DNA from: Hydractinia symbiolongicarpus | Lineage: Eukaryota > Cnidaria > Hydrozoa > Anthoathecata > Hydractiniidae | Length of the DNA: 64,000 bases | Direction of reading: 5' to 3' | Assembly (NCBI RefSeq): GCF_029227915.1 | Contig: NC_079887.1 | Span: 1,426,001 to 1,490,000 of the forward strand | Shown here: one piece after another, positions 49,920 to 61,943 of the stretch | How positions within the stretch are numbered: the stretch's first letter is position 1 | Layout of the letters: each line of letters opens with the position of its first letter | Translations under genes and position numbers: made by a program | Notes under the pieces: generated by a model | Seen by the model: the letters and a program-made list of their open reading frames with translations, nothing else | What the model was told of the DNA's origin: nothing | The model's database searches: none

Positions 49920-51770
49920 ATGAGACTTGTAGTTTTTAAAAATGTTTTCAATTTTGATGAGACGCTTAATGAAAGTGGTTTAATCGCCAGCAAACGAAAA
50001 CCCGCGGTTTTCCGTAAATCCCGGGCTTGGCCCGTATAGTCGAATGTTTACAAAGAAAGTACCCTGTGAGTAAACTCATTTCCAAAACGATTTTTTAAAT
50101 TATCTTTTCACCACTAAAACGCATGAGACTTGTAGTTTTTAAAAATGTTTTCATTTTTGATGAGACGCTAAATAAAAGAAGTTTAATCGCCGGCAAACGA
50201 AAACCCGCCATTTCCCGTAAACCCCGGACTCGGCCCGTATAGTCAAAAGTATACAAAGAAAGTACCCAGGGAGTAAACTCATTTTCCGAACGATTTTTTA
50301 AATTATTTTTTCACCACTACAACGCATGAGACTTGTAGTTTTCAAAAATGTTTTCATATTTGATGAGACGCTTAATGAAAGAGGTTTAATCGCCGGCAAA
50401 CAAAATCCTGCGATTTCCCGTAAATCCCGGGCTTGGCCCGTATATTCGAATGTATACAAAGAAAGTACCTAGGGAGTAAACTCATTTCCCGAACGATTTT
50501 TTAATTTTTTTTTCACCTTTAAAACGCATGAGACTTGTAGTTTTAAAAAATGTTTTCATTTTTGATGAGACGCTGAATAAAAGAAGTTTAATCGCCGGCA
50601 AACGAAAACCTGCGATTTCCCGTAAATCCAGGACTCAGCCCGTATTGTCAAAAGTATACAAAGAAAGTACCCAGGGAGTAAACTCATTTCCCGAACGATT
50701 TTTTAAATTATTTTTTCACTACTAAAACGCATGAGACTTGTAGGTTTCAAAAATGTTTTCATTTTTGATGAGACGCTGAATAAAAGAAGTTTAATCGCCG
50801 GCAAACGAAAACCTGCGATTTCCCGTAAATCACGGACTCGGCCCGTATAGTAAAGAAAGTACCCGGGATGTAAACTCATTTCCCGAACGATTTTTTAAAA
50901 TATTTTTTCAACACTAAAACGCACGAGACTTGTAGTTTTCAAAAATGTTTTCATTTTTGATGAGACGCTGAAAAAAAGAAGTTTAATCGCCGGCAAACGA
51001 AAACCTGCGATTTCCCGTAAATCCCGGACTCGGCCCGTATAGTAAAGAAAGTACCCGGGATGTAAACTCATTTCCAGAACGATTTTTTAAATTATTATTT
51101 CACTACTAAAACCCATGAGACTTATAGTTTTTAAAAATGGTTTCATTTTTGATGAGACGCTGAAAAAAAGAAGTTAAATCGCCGGCAAACGAAATCCCGC
51201 CATTTCCCGTAAACCCATGACTCGGCCCGTATAGTCAAAAGTATACAAAGAAATTACCCAGGGAGTAAACTCATTTTCCGAACGATTTTTTAAATTATTT
51301 ATTCACCACTACAACGCATGAGACTTGTAGTTTTTAAAAATGTTTTCATTTTTGATGAGACGCTGAATAACAGAAGTTTAATCGCCGGCAAACGAAAACC
51401 CGCAATTTCCCGTAAACCCCGGACTCGGCCCGTATAGTCAAAAGTATACAAAGAAAGTACCCAGGGAGTAAACTCATTTTCCGAACGATTTTTTAAATTA
51501 TTTTTTCACCACTACAACGCATGAGACTTGTAGTTTTCAAAAATGTTTTCATTTTTGATGAGACGCTGAATAAAAGAAGTTTATTCGCACTCAAACGAAA
51601 ATCCGCGATTTCCCGTAAATCCCGGACTCGGCCCGTATAGTCCAAAGTATACAAAGAAAGTACCCAGGGAGTAAACTCATTTTCCGAACGATTTTTTAAA
51701 TTATTTTTTCACCACTAAAACGCATGAGACTTGTAGTTTTCAAAAATGTTTTCATATTTGATGAGACGCT
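49765..51770 (+). repeat. 10-monomer higher-order repeat, copy 2 (2006 bp)
   Basis: Tandem copy of 47759-49764 with no difference noticed by eye. The match stops at 51771, where GCTTATTGAAAG replaces GCTGAATAAAAG and a different set of three monomers follows. Confidence 0.92.
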
Positions 51771-51926
51771 TATTGAAAGAGGTTTAATCGCCGGCAAACG
51801 AAATCCCGCGATTTCCCGTAAATCCCGGGCTTGGCCCGTATAGTCGAATGCATACAAAGAAAGTACCTAGGGAGTAAACTCATTTCCCGAACGATTTTTT
51901 AATTTTTTTTTTCAACACTAAAACGC
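51724..51926 (+). repeat. Exemplar monomer, lineage 2, CCTAGGGAG subtype with long T tract
   Basis: Markers are CATATTTGATGAG, a GAAAGAGG segment, CCCGGGCTTGG, GTCGAATG, ACCTAGGGAG and a tail in which TTAAATTA is replaced by TTAATTTTTTTT. The length of that T run differs between copies (about 8 to 11). In almost every case this subtype sits directly before a TTG-form lineage-1 monomer, as at 17090, 20942, 31647, 39114, 48522 and 63775. The pair therefore behaves as a unit of about 406 bp. Confidence 0.85.
51835..51848 (-). other. CENP-B-box-like sequence, one base short (exemplar)
   Basis: The minus strand reads TTCG-ACT-A-TA-CGGG. The mammalian CENP-B box core is TTCG, four bases, A, two bases, CGGG; here only three bases separate TTCG from A. 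It is found only in monomers with GTATAGTCGAATG (or TTCGAATATACGGG in GTATATTCGAATG monomers); lineage 1 has TCAAAAG and loses TTCG. The similarity may be chance. Confidence 0.3.
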
Positions 51927-54900
51927 ATGAGACTTGTAGTTTTTAAAAATGTTTTCATTTTTGATGAGACGCTGAATAAAAGAAGTTTAATCGCCGGCAA
52001 ACGAAAACCTGCGATTTCCCGTAAATCCCGGACTCGGCCCGTATTGTCAAAAGTATACAAAGAAAGTACCCAGGGAGTAAACTCATTTCCCGAACGATTT
52101 TTTAAACTATTTTTTCACCACTAAAACGCATGAGACTTGTAGTTTTCAAAAATGTTTTCATTTTTGATGAGACGCTGAATAAAAGAAGTTTATTCGCCGG
52201 CAAACGAAAACCTGCGATTTCCCGTAAATCACGGACTCGGCCCGTATAGTAAAGAAAGTACCCGGGATGTAAACTCATTTCCCGAACGATTTTTTAAATT
52301 ATTCTTTCACCACTAAAACCAATGAGACTTATAGTTTTTAAAAATGTTTTCATTTTTGATGAGACGCTGAATAAAAGAAGTTTAATCGCCGGCAAACGAA
52401 ACCTGCGATTTCCCGTAAATCCTGGACTCGGCCCGTATAGTCAAAAGTATACAAAGAAAGTACCCAGGGAGTAAACTCATTTCTTAAACGATTTTTTAAA
52501 TTATTATTTCACCACTAAATCCCATGAGACTTGTAGTTTTTAAAAATGTTTTCAATTTTGATGAGACGCTTAATGAAAGTGGTTTAATCGCCAGCAAACG
52601 AAAACCCGCGATTTTCCGTAAATCCCGGGCTTGGCCCGTATAGTCGAATGTTTACAAAGAAAGTACCCTGTGAGTAAACTCATTTCCAAAACGATTTTTT
52701 AAATTATCTTTTCACCACTAAAACGCATGAGACTTGTAGTTTTCAAAAATGTTTTCATTTTTGATGAGACGCTAAATAAAAGAAGTTTAATCGCCGGCAA
52801 ACGAAAACCCGCCATTTCCCGTAAACCCCGGACTCGGCCCGTATAGTCAAAAGTATACAAAGAAAGTACCCAGGGAGTAAACTCATTTTCCGAACGATTT
52901 TTTAAATTATTTTTTCACCACTACAACGCATGAGACTTGTAGTTTTCAAAAATGTTTTCATATTTGATGAGACGCTTAATGAAAGATGTGTAATCGCCGG
53001 CAAACGAAATCCTGCGATTTCCCGTAAATCCCGGGCTTGGCCCGTATATTCGAATGTATACAAAGAAAGTACCTAGGGAGTAAACTCATTTCCCGAACGA
53101 TTTTTTAATTTTTTTTTCACCACTAAAACGCATGAGACTTGTAGTTTTAAAAAATGTTTTCATTTTTGATGAGACGCTGAATAAAAGAAGTTTAATCGCC
53201 GGCAAACGAAAACCTGCGATTTCCCGTAAATCCAGGACTCAGCCCGTATTGTCAAAAGTATACAAAGAAAGTACCCAGGGAGTAAACTCATTTCCCGAAC
53301 GATTTTTTAAATTATTTTTTCACTACTAAAACGCATGAGACTTGTAGTTTTCAAAAATGTTTTCATTTTTGATGAGACGCTGAATAAAAGAAGTTTAATC
53401 GCCGGCAAACGAAAACCTGCGATTTCCCGTAAATCACGGACTCGGCCCGTATAGTAAAGAAAGTACCCGGGATGTAAACTCATTTCCCGAACGATTTTTT
53501 ATAATATTTTTTCAACACTAAAACGCACGAGACTTGTAGTTTTCAAAAATGTTTTCATTTTTGATGAGACGCTGAAAAAAAGAAGTTTAATCGCCGGCAA
53601 ACGAAAACCTGCGATTTCCCGTAAATCCCGGACTCGGCCCGTATAGTAAAGAAAGTACCCGGGATGTAAACTCATTTCCAGAACGATTTTTTAAATTATT
53701 ATTTCACTACTAAAACCCATGAGACTTATAGTTTTTAAAAATGTTTTCATTTTTGATGAGACGCTGAAAAAAAGAAGTTAAATCGCCGGCAAACGAAATC
53801 CCGCCATTTCCCGTAAACCCATGACTCGGCCCGTATAGTCAAAAGTATACAAAGAAATTACCCAGGGAGTAAACTCATTTTCCGAACGATTTTTTAAATT
53901 ATTTATTCACCACTACAACGCATGAGACTTGTAGTTTTTAAAAATGTTTTCATTTTTGATGAGACGCTGATTAACAGAAGTTTAATCGCCGGCAAACGAA
54001 AACCCGCAATTTCCCGTAAACCCCGGACTCGGCCCGTATAGTCAAAAGTATACAAAGAAAGTACCCAGGGAGTAAACTCATTTTCCGAACGATTTTTTAA
54101 ATTATTTTTTCACCACTACAACGCATGAGACTTGTAGTTTTCAAAAATGTTTTCATTTTTGATGAGACGCTGAATAAAAGAAGTTTATTCGCACTCAAAC
54201 GAAAATCCGCGATTTCCCGTAAATCCCGGACTCGGCCCGTATAGTCCAAAGTATACATAGAAAGTACCCAGGGAGTAAACTCATTTTCCGAACGATTTTT
54301 TAAATTTTTTTTTCACCACTAAAACGCATGAGACTTGTAGTTTTCAAAAATGTTTTCATATTTGATGAGACGCTTATTGAAAGAGGTTTAATCGCCGGCA
54401 AACGAAATCCCGCGATTTCCCGTAAATCCCGGGCTTGGCCCGTATAGTCGAATGCATACAAAGAAAGTACCTAGGGAGTAAACTCATTTCCCGAACGATT
54501 TTTTAATTTTTTTTTTCACCACTAAAACGCATGAGACTTGTAGTTTTTAAAAATGTTTTCATTTTTGATGAGACGCTGAATAAAAGAAGTTTAATCGCCG
54601 GCAAACGAAAACCTGCGATTTCCCGTAAATCCCGGACTCGGCCCGTATTGTCAAAAGTATACAAAGAAAGTACCCAGGGAGTAAACTCATTTCCCGAACG
54701 ATTTTTTAAATTATTTTTTCACCACTAAAACGCATGAGACTTGTAGTTTTCAAAAATGTTTTCATTTTTGATGAGACGCTGAATAAAAGAAGTTTAATCG
54801 CCGGCAAACGAAAACCTGCGATTTCCCGTAAATCACGGACTCGGCCCGTATAGTAAAGAAAGTACCCGGGATGTAAACTCATTTCCCGAACGATTTTTTA

Positions 54901-54988
54901 AAATATTTTTTCAACACTAAAACGCACGAGACTTGTAGTTTTCAAAAATGTTTTCATTTTTGATGAGACGCTGAAAAAAAGAAGTTTA

Positions 54989-55788
54989 ATCGCCGGCAAA
55001 CGAAAACCTGCGATTTCCCGTAAATCCCGGACTCGGCCCGTATAGTAAAGAAAGTACCCGGGATGTAAACTCATTTCCAGAACGATTTTTTAAATTATTA
55101 TTTCACTACTAAAACCCATGAGACTTATAGTTTTTAAAAATGTTTTCATTTTTGATGAGACGCTGAAAAAAAGAAGTTAAATCGCAGGCAAACGAAATCC
55201 CGCCATTTCCCGTAAACCCATGACTCGGCCCGTATAGTCAAAAGTATACAAAGAAATTACCAGGGAGTAAACTCATTTTCCGAACGATTTTTTAAATTAT
55301 TTATTCACCACTACAACGCATGAGACTTGTAGTTTTTAAAAATGTTTTCATTTTTGATGAGACTCTGAATAACAGAAGTTTAATCGCCGGCAAACGAAAA
55401 CACGCAATTTCCCGTAAACCCCGGACTCGGCCCGTATAGTCAAAAGTATACAAAGAAAGTACCCAGGGAGTAAACTCATTTTCCGAACGATTTTTTAAAT
55501 CATTTTTTCACCACTACAACGCATGAGACTTGTAGTTTTTAAAAATGTTTTCATTTTTGATGAGACGCTGAATAAAAGAAGTTTATTCGCACTCAAACAA
55601 AAATCCGCGATTTCCCGTAAATCCCGGACTCGGCCCGTATAGTTCAAAGTATACAAAGAAAGTACCCAGGGAGTAAACTCATTTTCCGAACGATTTTTTA
55701 AATTATTTTTTCACCACTAAAACGCATGAGACTTGTAGTTTTCAAAAATGTTTTCATATTTGATGAGACGCTTATTGAAAGAGGTTTG
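54989..55788 (+). repeat. 800-bp tandem duplication, copy 1 (4 monomers)
   Basis: It matches 55789-56588 at exactly 800 bp. Shared private marks are TCGCAGGCAAACG, GAAATTACCAGGG (one C missing), GAGACTCTGAATAACAG, AAATCATTTTTTC and GGTTTGATCG. Differences noticed: CACGCAATT at 55401 against CCCGCAATT at 56201, and TTTTTAAAAATG at 55545 against TTTTCAAAAATG at 56345. Confidence 0.92.
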
Positions 55789-56588
55789 ATCGCCGGCAAA
55801 CGAAAACCTGCGATTTCCCGTAAATCCCGGACTCGGCCCGTATAGTAAAGAAAGTACCCGGGATGTAAACTCATTTCCAGAACGATTTTTTAAATTATTA
55901 TTTCACTACTAAAACCCATGAGACTTATAGTTTTTAAAAATGTTTTCATTTTTGATGAGACGCTGAAAAAAAGAAGTTAAATCGCAGGCAAACGAAATCC
56001 CGCCATTTCCCGTAAACCCATGACTCGGCCCGTATAGTCAAAAGTATACAAAGAAATTACCAGGGAGTAAACTCATTTTCCGAACGATTTTTTAAATTAT
56101 TTATTCACCACTACAACGCATGAGACTTGTAGTTTTTAAAAATGTTTTCATTTTTGATGAGACTCTGAATAACAGAAGTTTAATCGCCGGCAAACGAAAA
56201 CCCGCAATTTCCCGTAAACCCCGGACTCGGCCCGTATAGTCAAAAGTATACAAAGAAAGTACCCAGGGAGTAAACTCATTTTCCGAACGATTTTTTAAAT
56301 CATTTTTTCACCACTACAACGCATGAGACTTGTAGTTTTCAAAAATGTTTTCATTTTTGATGAGACGCTGAATAAAAGAAGTTTATTCGCACTCAAACAA
56401 AAATCCGCGATTTCCCGTAAATCCCGGACTCGGCCCGTATAGTTCAAAGTATACAAAGAAAGTACCCAGGGAGTAAACTCATTTTCCGAACGATTTTTTA
56501 AATTATTTTTTCACCACTAAAACGCATGAGACTTGTAGTTTTCAAAAATGTTTTCATATTTGATGAGACGCTTATTGAAAGAGGTTTG
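55789..56588 (+). repeat. 800-bp tandem duplication, copy 2 (4 monomers)
   Basis: Tandem copy of 54989-55788. The junction at 55789-55805 fuses a CATATTTGATG / GCTTATTGAAAG monomer to the 3' part of a short monomer, producing a chimera not seen elsewhere in the window. The copies stay identical to about 56605. Confidence 0.92.
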
Positions 56589-59500
56589 ATCGCCGGCAAA
56601 CGAAATCCCGCGATTTCCCGTAAATCCCGGGCTTGGCCCGTATAGTCGAATGCATACAAAGAAAGTACCTAGGGAGTAAACTCATTTCCCAAACGATTTT
56701 TTAATTTTTTTTTTTCACCACTAAAACGCATGAGACTTGTAGTTTTTAAAAATGTTTTCATTTTTGATGAGACGCTGAATAAAAGAAGTTTAATCGCCGG
56801 CAAACGAAAACCTGCGATTTCCCGTAAATCCCGGACTCGGCCCGTATTGTCAAAAGTATACAAAGAAAGTACCCAGGGAGTAAACTCATTTCCCGAACGA
56901 TTTTTTAAATTAATTTTTCACCACTAAAACGCATGAGACTTGTAGTTTTCAAAAATGTTTTCATTTTTGATGAGACGCTGAATAAAAGAAGTTTAATCGC
57001 CGGCAAACGAAAACCTGCGATTTCCCGTAAATCCCGGACTCGGCCCGTATAGTCAAAAGTATACAACGAAAGTACCCAGGGAGTAAACTCATTTCCGGAA
57101 CGATTTTTTAAATTACTTTTTCACCACTAAAACGCATGAGACTTGTAGTTTTTAAAAATGTTTTCATTTTTGATGAGACGCTTAATGAAAGTGGTTTAAT
57201 CGCCAGCAAACGAAAACCCGCGATTTCCCGTAAATCCCGGGCTTGACCCGTATAGTCGAATGTTTACAAAGAAAGTACCCTGTGAGTAAACTCATTTCCA
57301 AAACGATTTTTTAAATTATCTTTTCACCACTAAAACGCATGAGACTTGTAGTTTTCAAAAATGTTTTCATTTTTGATGAGACGCTGAATAAAAGAAGTTT
57401 AATCGCCGGCAAACGAAAACCCGCCATTTCCCGTAAACCCCGGACTCGACCCGTATAGTCAAAAGTATACAGACAAAGTACCCAGGGAGTAAACTCATTT
57501 CCCGAACGATTTTTTATATTATTTTTTTACCACTAAACGCATGAGACTTGTAGTTTTCAAAAATATTTTCATATTTGATAAGACGCTGAATAAAAGAAGT
57601 TTAATCGCCGGCAAACGAAGATCCGCCATTTCCCGTAAATCCCGGACTCGGTCCGTATAGTCAAAAGTATACAAAGAAAGTACCCAGGGAGTAAACTCAT
57701 TTCACGAACGATTTTTTAAATTATTTTTTCACCACTAAAACGCATGAGACTTGTAGTTTTCAAAAATGTTTTCATTTTTGATGAGACGCTTAATGAAAGA
57801 GGTTTAATCGCCGGCAAACGAAATCCCGCGTTTTCCCGTAAATCAGGGGCTTGGCCCGTATAGTCGAATGTATACAAAGAAAGTACCCAGGAAGTAAACT
57901 CATTTCCAGAACGATTTTTTGAAATATTTTTTCACCACTAAAACGCATGAGACTTGTAGTTTTCAAAAATGTTTTCATTTTTGATGAAACGCTGAATAAA
58001 AGAAGTTTAATCGCCGGCAAACGAAAACCGGCGATTTCCCGTAAATCTCGGCATGGCCCGTATAGTCAAAAGTATACAAAGAAAGTACCCAGGGAGTAAA
58101 CTCATTTCCCGAACGATTTTTTAAATTATTTTTTCACCACTAAAACCAATGAGACTTATAGTTTTTAAAAATGTTTTCATTTTTGATGAGACGCTGAAGA
58201 AAAGAAGTTAAATCGCCGGCAAACGAAAACCCGCCATTTCCCGTAAACCCCTGACTCGGCCCGTATAGTCAAAAGTATACAAAGAAATTACCCAGGGAGT
58301 AAACTCATTTTCCGAACGATTTTTTAAATTATTTTTTCACCACTACAACGCATGAGACTTGTAGTTTTTAAAAATGTTTTCATTTTTGATGAGACGCTGA
58401 ATAAAAGAAGTTTTTATCGCCGGCAAACGAAAACCCGCGACTTCCCGTAAATCCCGGACTCCGCCCGTATAGTCAAAAGTATACAAAGAAAGTACCCAGG
58501 GAGTAAACTCATTTCGCGAACGATTTTTTAAATTATATTTTCACCACTAAAACGCATGAGATTTGTAGTTTTCAAAAATGTTTTCATTTTTGATGAGACG
58601 CTGAATGAAAGAAGTTTAATCGCCGGCAAACGAAAACCTGCTATTTCCCATAAATCCTGGACTCGGCCCGTATAGTCAAAAGTATACAAAGAAAGTACCC
58701 AGGGGGTAAACTCATTTCCCGAACGATTTTTTAAATTATTATTTCACCACTAAAGCCCATGACACTTGTAAATTTTAAAAATGTTTTCATTTTTGATGAG
58801 ACGCTGAATGAAAGAAGTTTTTATCGCCGGCAAACGAAAACCCGCGACTTCCCGTAAATCCCGGGCTTGGCCCGTATAGTCGAATGCATACAAAGAAAGT
58901 ACCTAGGGAGTAAACTCATTTCCCGAACGATTTTTTAAATTATTTTTTCACCACTAAAACGCATGAGACTTGTAGTTTTCAAAAATGTTTTCATATTTGA
59001 TGAGACGCTTAATGAAAGAGGTTTAATCGCCGGCAAACGAAATCCCGCGATTTCCCGTAAATCCCGGGCTTGGCCCGTATATTCGAATGTATACAAATAA
59101 AGTACCTAGGAAGTAAACTCATTTCCCGAACGATTTTTTAATTTTTTTTTCACCACTAAAACGCATGAGACTTGTAGTTTTAAAAAATGTTTTCATTTTT
59201 GATGAGACGCTGAATAAAAGAAGTTTAATCGCCGGCAAACGAAAACCTGCGATTTCCCGTAAATCCAGGACTCAGCCCGTATTGTCAAAAGTATACAAAG
59301 AAAGTACCCAGGGAGTAAACTCATTTCCCGAACGATTTTTTAAATTATTTTTTCACTACTAAAACGCATGAGACTTGTAGTTTTTAAAAATGTTTTCATT
59401 TTTGATGAGACGCTGTATAAAAGAAGTTTAATCGCCGGCAAACGAAAACCTGCGATTTCCCGTAAATCACGGACTCGGCCCGTATAGTAAAGAAAGTACC

Positions 59501-61143
59501 CGGGATGTAAACTCATTTCCAGAACGATTTTTTAAATTATTATTTCACTACTAAAACCCATGAGACTTATAGTTTCTAAAAATGTTTTCATTTTTGATGA
59601 GACGCTGAAAAAAAGAAGTTAAATCGCCGGCAAACGAAATCCCGCCATTTCCCGTAAACCCATGACTCGGCCCGTATAGTCAAAAGTATACAAAGAAATT
59701 ACCCAGGGAGTAAACTCATTTTCCGAACGATTTTTTAAATTATTTATTCACCACTACAACGCATGAGACTTGTAGTTTTTAAAAATGTTTTCATTTTTGA
59801 TGAGACGCTGAATAACAGAAGTTTAATCGCCGGCAAACGAAAACCCGCAATTTCCCGTAAACTCCGGACTCGGCCCGTATAGTCAAAAGTATACAAAGAA
59901 AGTACCCAGGGAGTAAACTCATTTTCCGAACGATTTTTTAAATTATTTTTTCACCACTACAACGCATGAGACTTGTAGTTTTCAAAAATGTTTTCATTTT
60001 TGATGAGACGCTGAATAAAAGAAGTTTATTCGCACTCAAACGAAAATCCGCGATTTCCCGTAAATCCCGGACTCGGCCCGTATAGTCCAAAGTATACAAA
60101 GAAAGTACCCAGGGAGTAAACTCATTTTCCGAACGATTTTTTAAATTATTCTTTCACCACTAAAACGCATGAGACTTGTAGTTTTCAAAAATGTTTTCAT
60201 ATTTGATGAGACGCTTATTGAAAGAGGTTTAATCGCCGGCAAACGAAATCCCGCGATTTCCCGTAAATCCCGGGCTTGGCCCGTATAGTCGAATGCACAC
60301 AAAGAAAGTACCTAGGGAGTAAACTCATTTCCCGAACGATTTTTTAATTTTTTTTTTCACCACTAAAACGCATGAGACTTGTAGTTTTTAAAAATGTTTT
60401 CATTTTTGATGAGACGCTGAATAAAAGAAGTTTAATCGCCGGCAAACGAAAACCTGCGATTTCCCGTAAATCCCGGACTCGGCCCGTATTGTCAAAAGTA
60501 TACAAAGAAAGTACCCAGGGAGTAAACTCATTTCCCGATCGATTTTTTAAATTATTTTTTCACCACTAAAACGCATGAGACTTGTAGTTTTCAAAAATGT
60601 TTTCATTTTTGATGAGACGCTGAATAAAAGAAGTTTAATCGCCGGCAAACGAAAACCTGCGATTTCCCGTAAATCACGGACTCGGCCCGTATAGTAAAGA
60701 AAGTACCCGGGATGTAAACTCATTTCCCGAACGATTTTTTAAAATATTTTTTCAACACTAAAACGCACGAGACTTGTAGTTTTCAAAAATGTTTTCATTT
60801 TTGATGAGACGCTGAAAAAAAGAAGTTTAATCGCCGGCAAACGAAAATCTGCGATTTCCCGTAAATCCCGGACTCGGCCCGTATAGTAAAGAAAGTACCC
60901 GGGATGTAAACTCATTTCCAGAACGATTTTTTAAATTATTATTTCACTACTAAAACCCATGAGACTTATAGTTTTTAAAAATGTTTTCATTTTTGATGAG
61001 ACGCTGAAAAAAAGAAGTTAAATCGCCGGCAAACGAAATCCGCCATTTCCCGTAAACCCATGACTCGGCCCGTATAGTCAAAAGTATACAAAGAAATTAC
61101 CCAGGGAGTAAACTCATTTTCCGAACGATTTTTTAAATTATTT
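56589..61143 (+). repeat. Mixed satellite with third CTCGGCATGG block and 10-monomer derivatives
   Basis: About 57310-58150 repeats the block seen at 36.3 and 44.1 kb, but with one monomer lost by fusion near 57970. From 59165 to 61143 the order follows the right-hand higher-order repeat: TTG form at 59165, short, GAAAAAAAGAAG, GAATAACAG, TTATTCGCACTC and CCTAGGG forms, TTG form at 60372, then two short forms. No unrelated sequence is seen. Confidence 0.8.
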
Positions 61144-61943
61144 TTTCACCACTACAACGCATGAGACTTGTAGTTTTCAAAAATGTTTTCATATTTGATG
61201 AGACGCTTATTGAAAGAGGTTTAATCGCCGGCAAACGAAATCCCGCGATTTCCCGTAAATCCCGGGCTTGGCCCGTATAGTCGAATGCATACAAATAAAG
61301 TACCTAGGGAGTAAACTCATTTCCCGAACGATTTTTTAATTTTTTTTTCACCACTAAAACGCATGAGACTTGTAGTTTTAAAAAATGTTTTCATTTTTGA
61401 TGAGACGCTTAATAAAAGAAGTTTAATCGCCGGCAAACGAAAATCTGCGATTTCCCGTAAATCCAGGACTCAGCCCGTATTGTCAAAAGTATACAAAGAA
61501 AGTACCCAGGGAGTAAACTCATTTCCCGAACGATTTTTTAAATTATTTTTTCACTACTAAAACGCATGAGACTTGTAGTTTTTAAAAATGTTTTCATTTT
61601 TGATGAGACGCTGTATAAAAGAAGTTTAATCGCCGGCAAACGAAAACCTGCGATTTCCCGTAAATCACGGACTCGGCCCGTATAGTAAAGAAAGTACCCG
61701 GGATGTAAACTCATTTCCAGAACGATTTTTTAAATTATTATTTCACTACTAAAACCCATGAGACTTATAGTTTCTAAAAATGTTTTCATTTTTGATGAGA
61801 CGCTGAAAAAAAGAAGTTAAATCGCCGGCAAACGAAATCCCGCCATTTCCCGTAAACCCATGACTCGGCCCGTATAGTCAAAAGTATACAAAGAAATTAC
61901 CCAGGGAGTAAACTCATTTTCCGAACGATTTTTTAAATTATTT
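61144..61943 (+). repeat. 800-bp tandem duplication, copy 1 (4 monomers)
   Basis: It matches 61944-62743 with no difference noticed. Shared marks are GCTTATTGAAAGAGG, GAATGCATACAAATAAAG, GCTTAATAAAAGAAG in the TTG-form monomer (61363 and 62163), GCTGTATAAAAG and TTTCTAAAAATG. The alignment extends left to 61041, where one C is missing. Confidence 0.92.

Larger units (their letters stand above)
49765..54894 (+). repeat. Higher-order units at 2604-bp offset (13 monomers)
   Basis: Positions 49765-52290 align with about 52369-54894 at 2604 bp, for example 50528 with 53132 and 51927 with 54531. Both contain the 10-monomer set plus a CCTAGGG monomer, a TTG-form monomer and a short monomer (598 bp in all). 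Differences are scattered (CCCTTAAATCC against CCCGTAAATCC, CGCGGTTTT against CGCGATTTT), so this is older than the 2006-bp copy. Confidence 0.85.
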
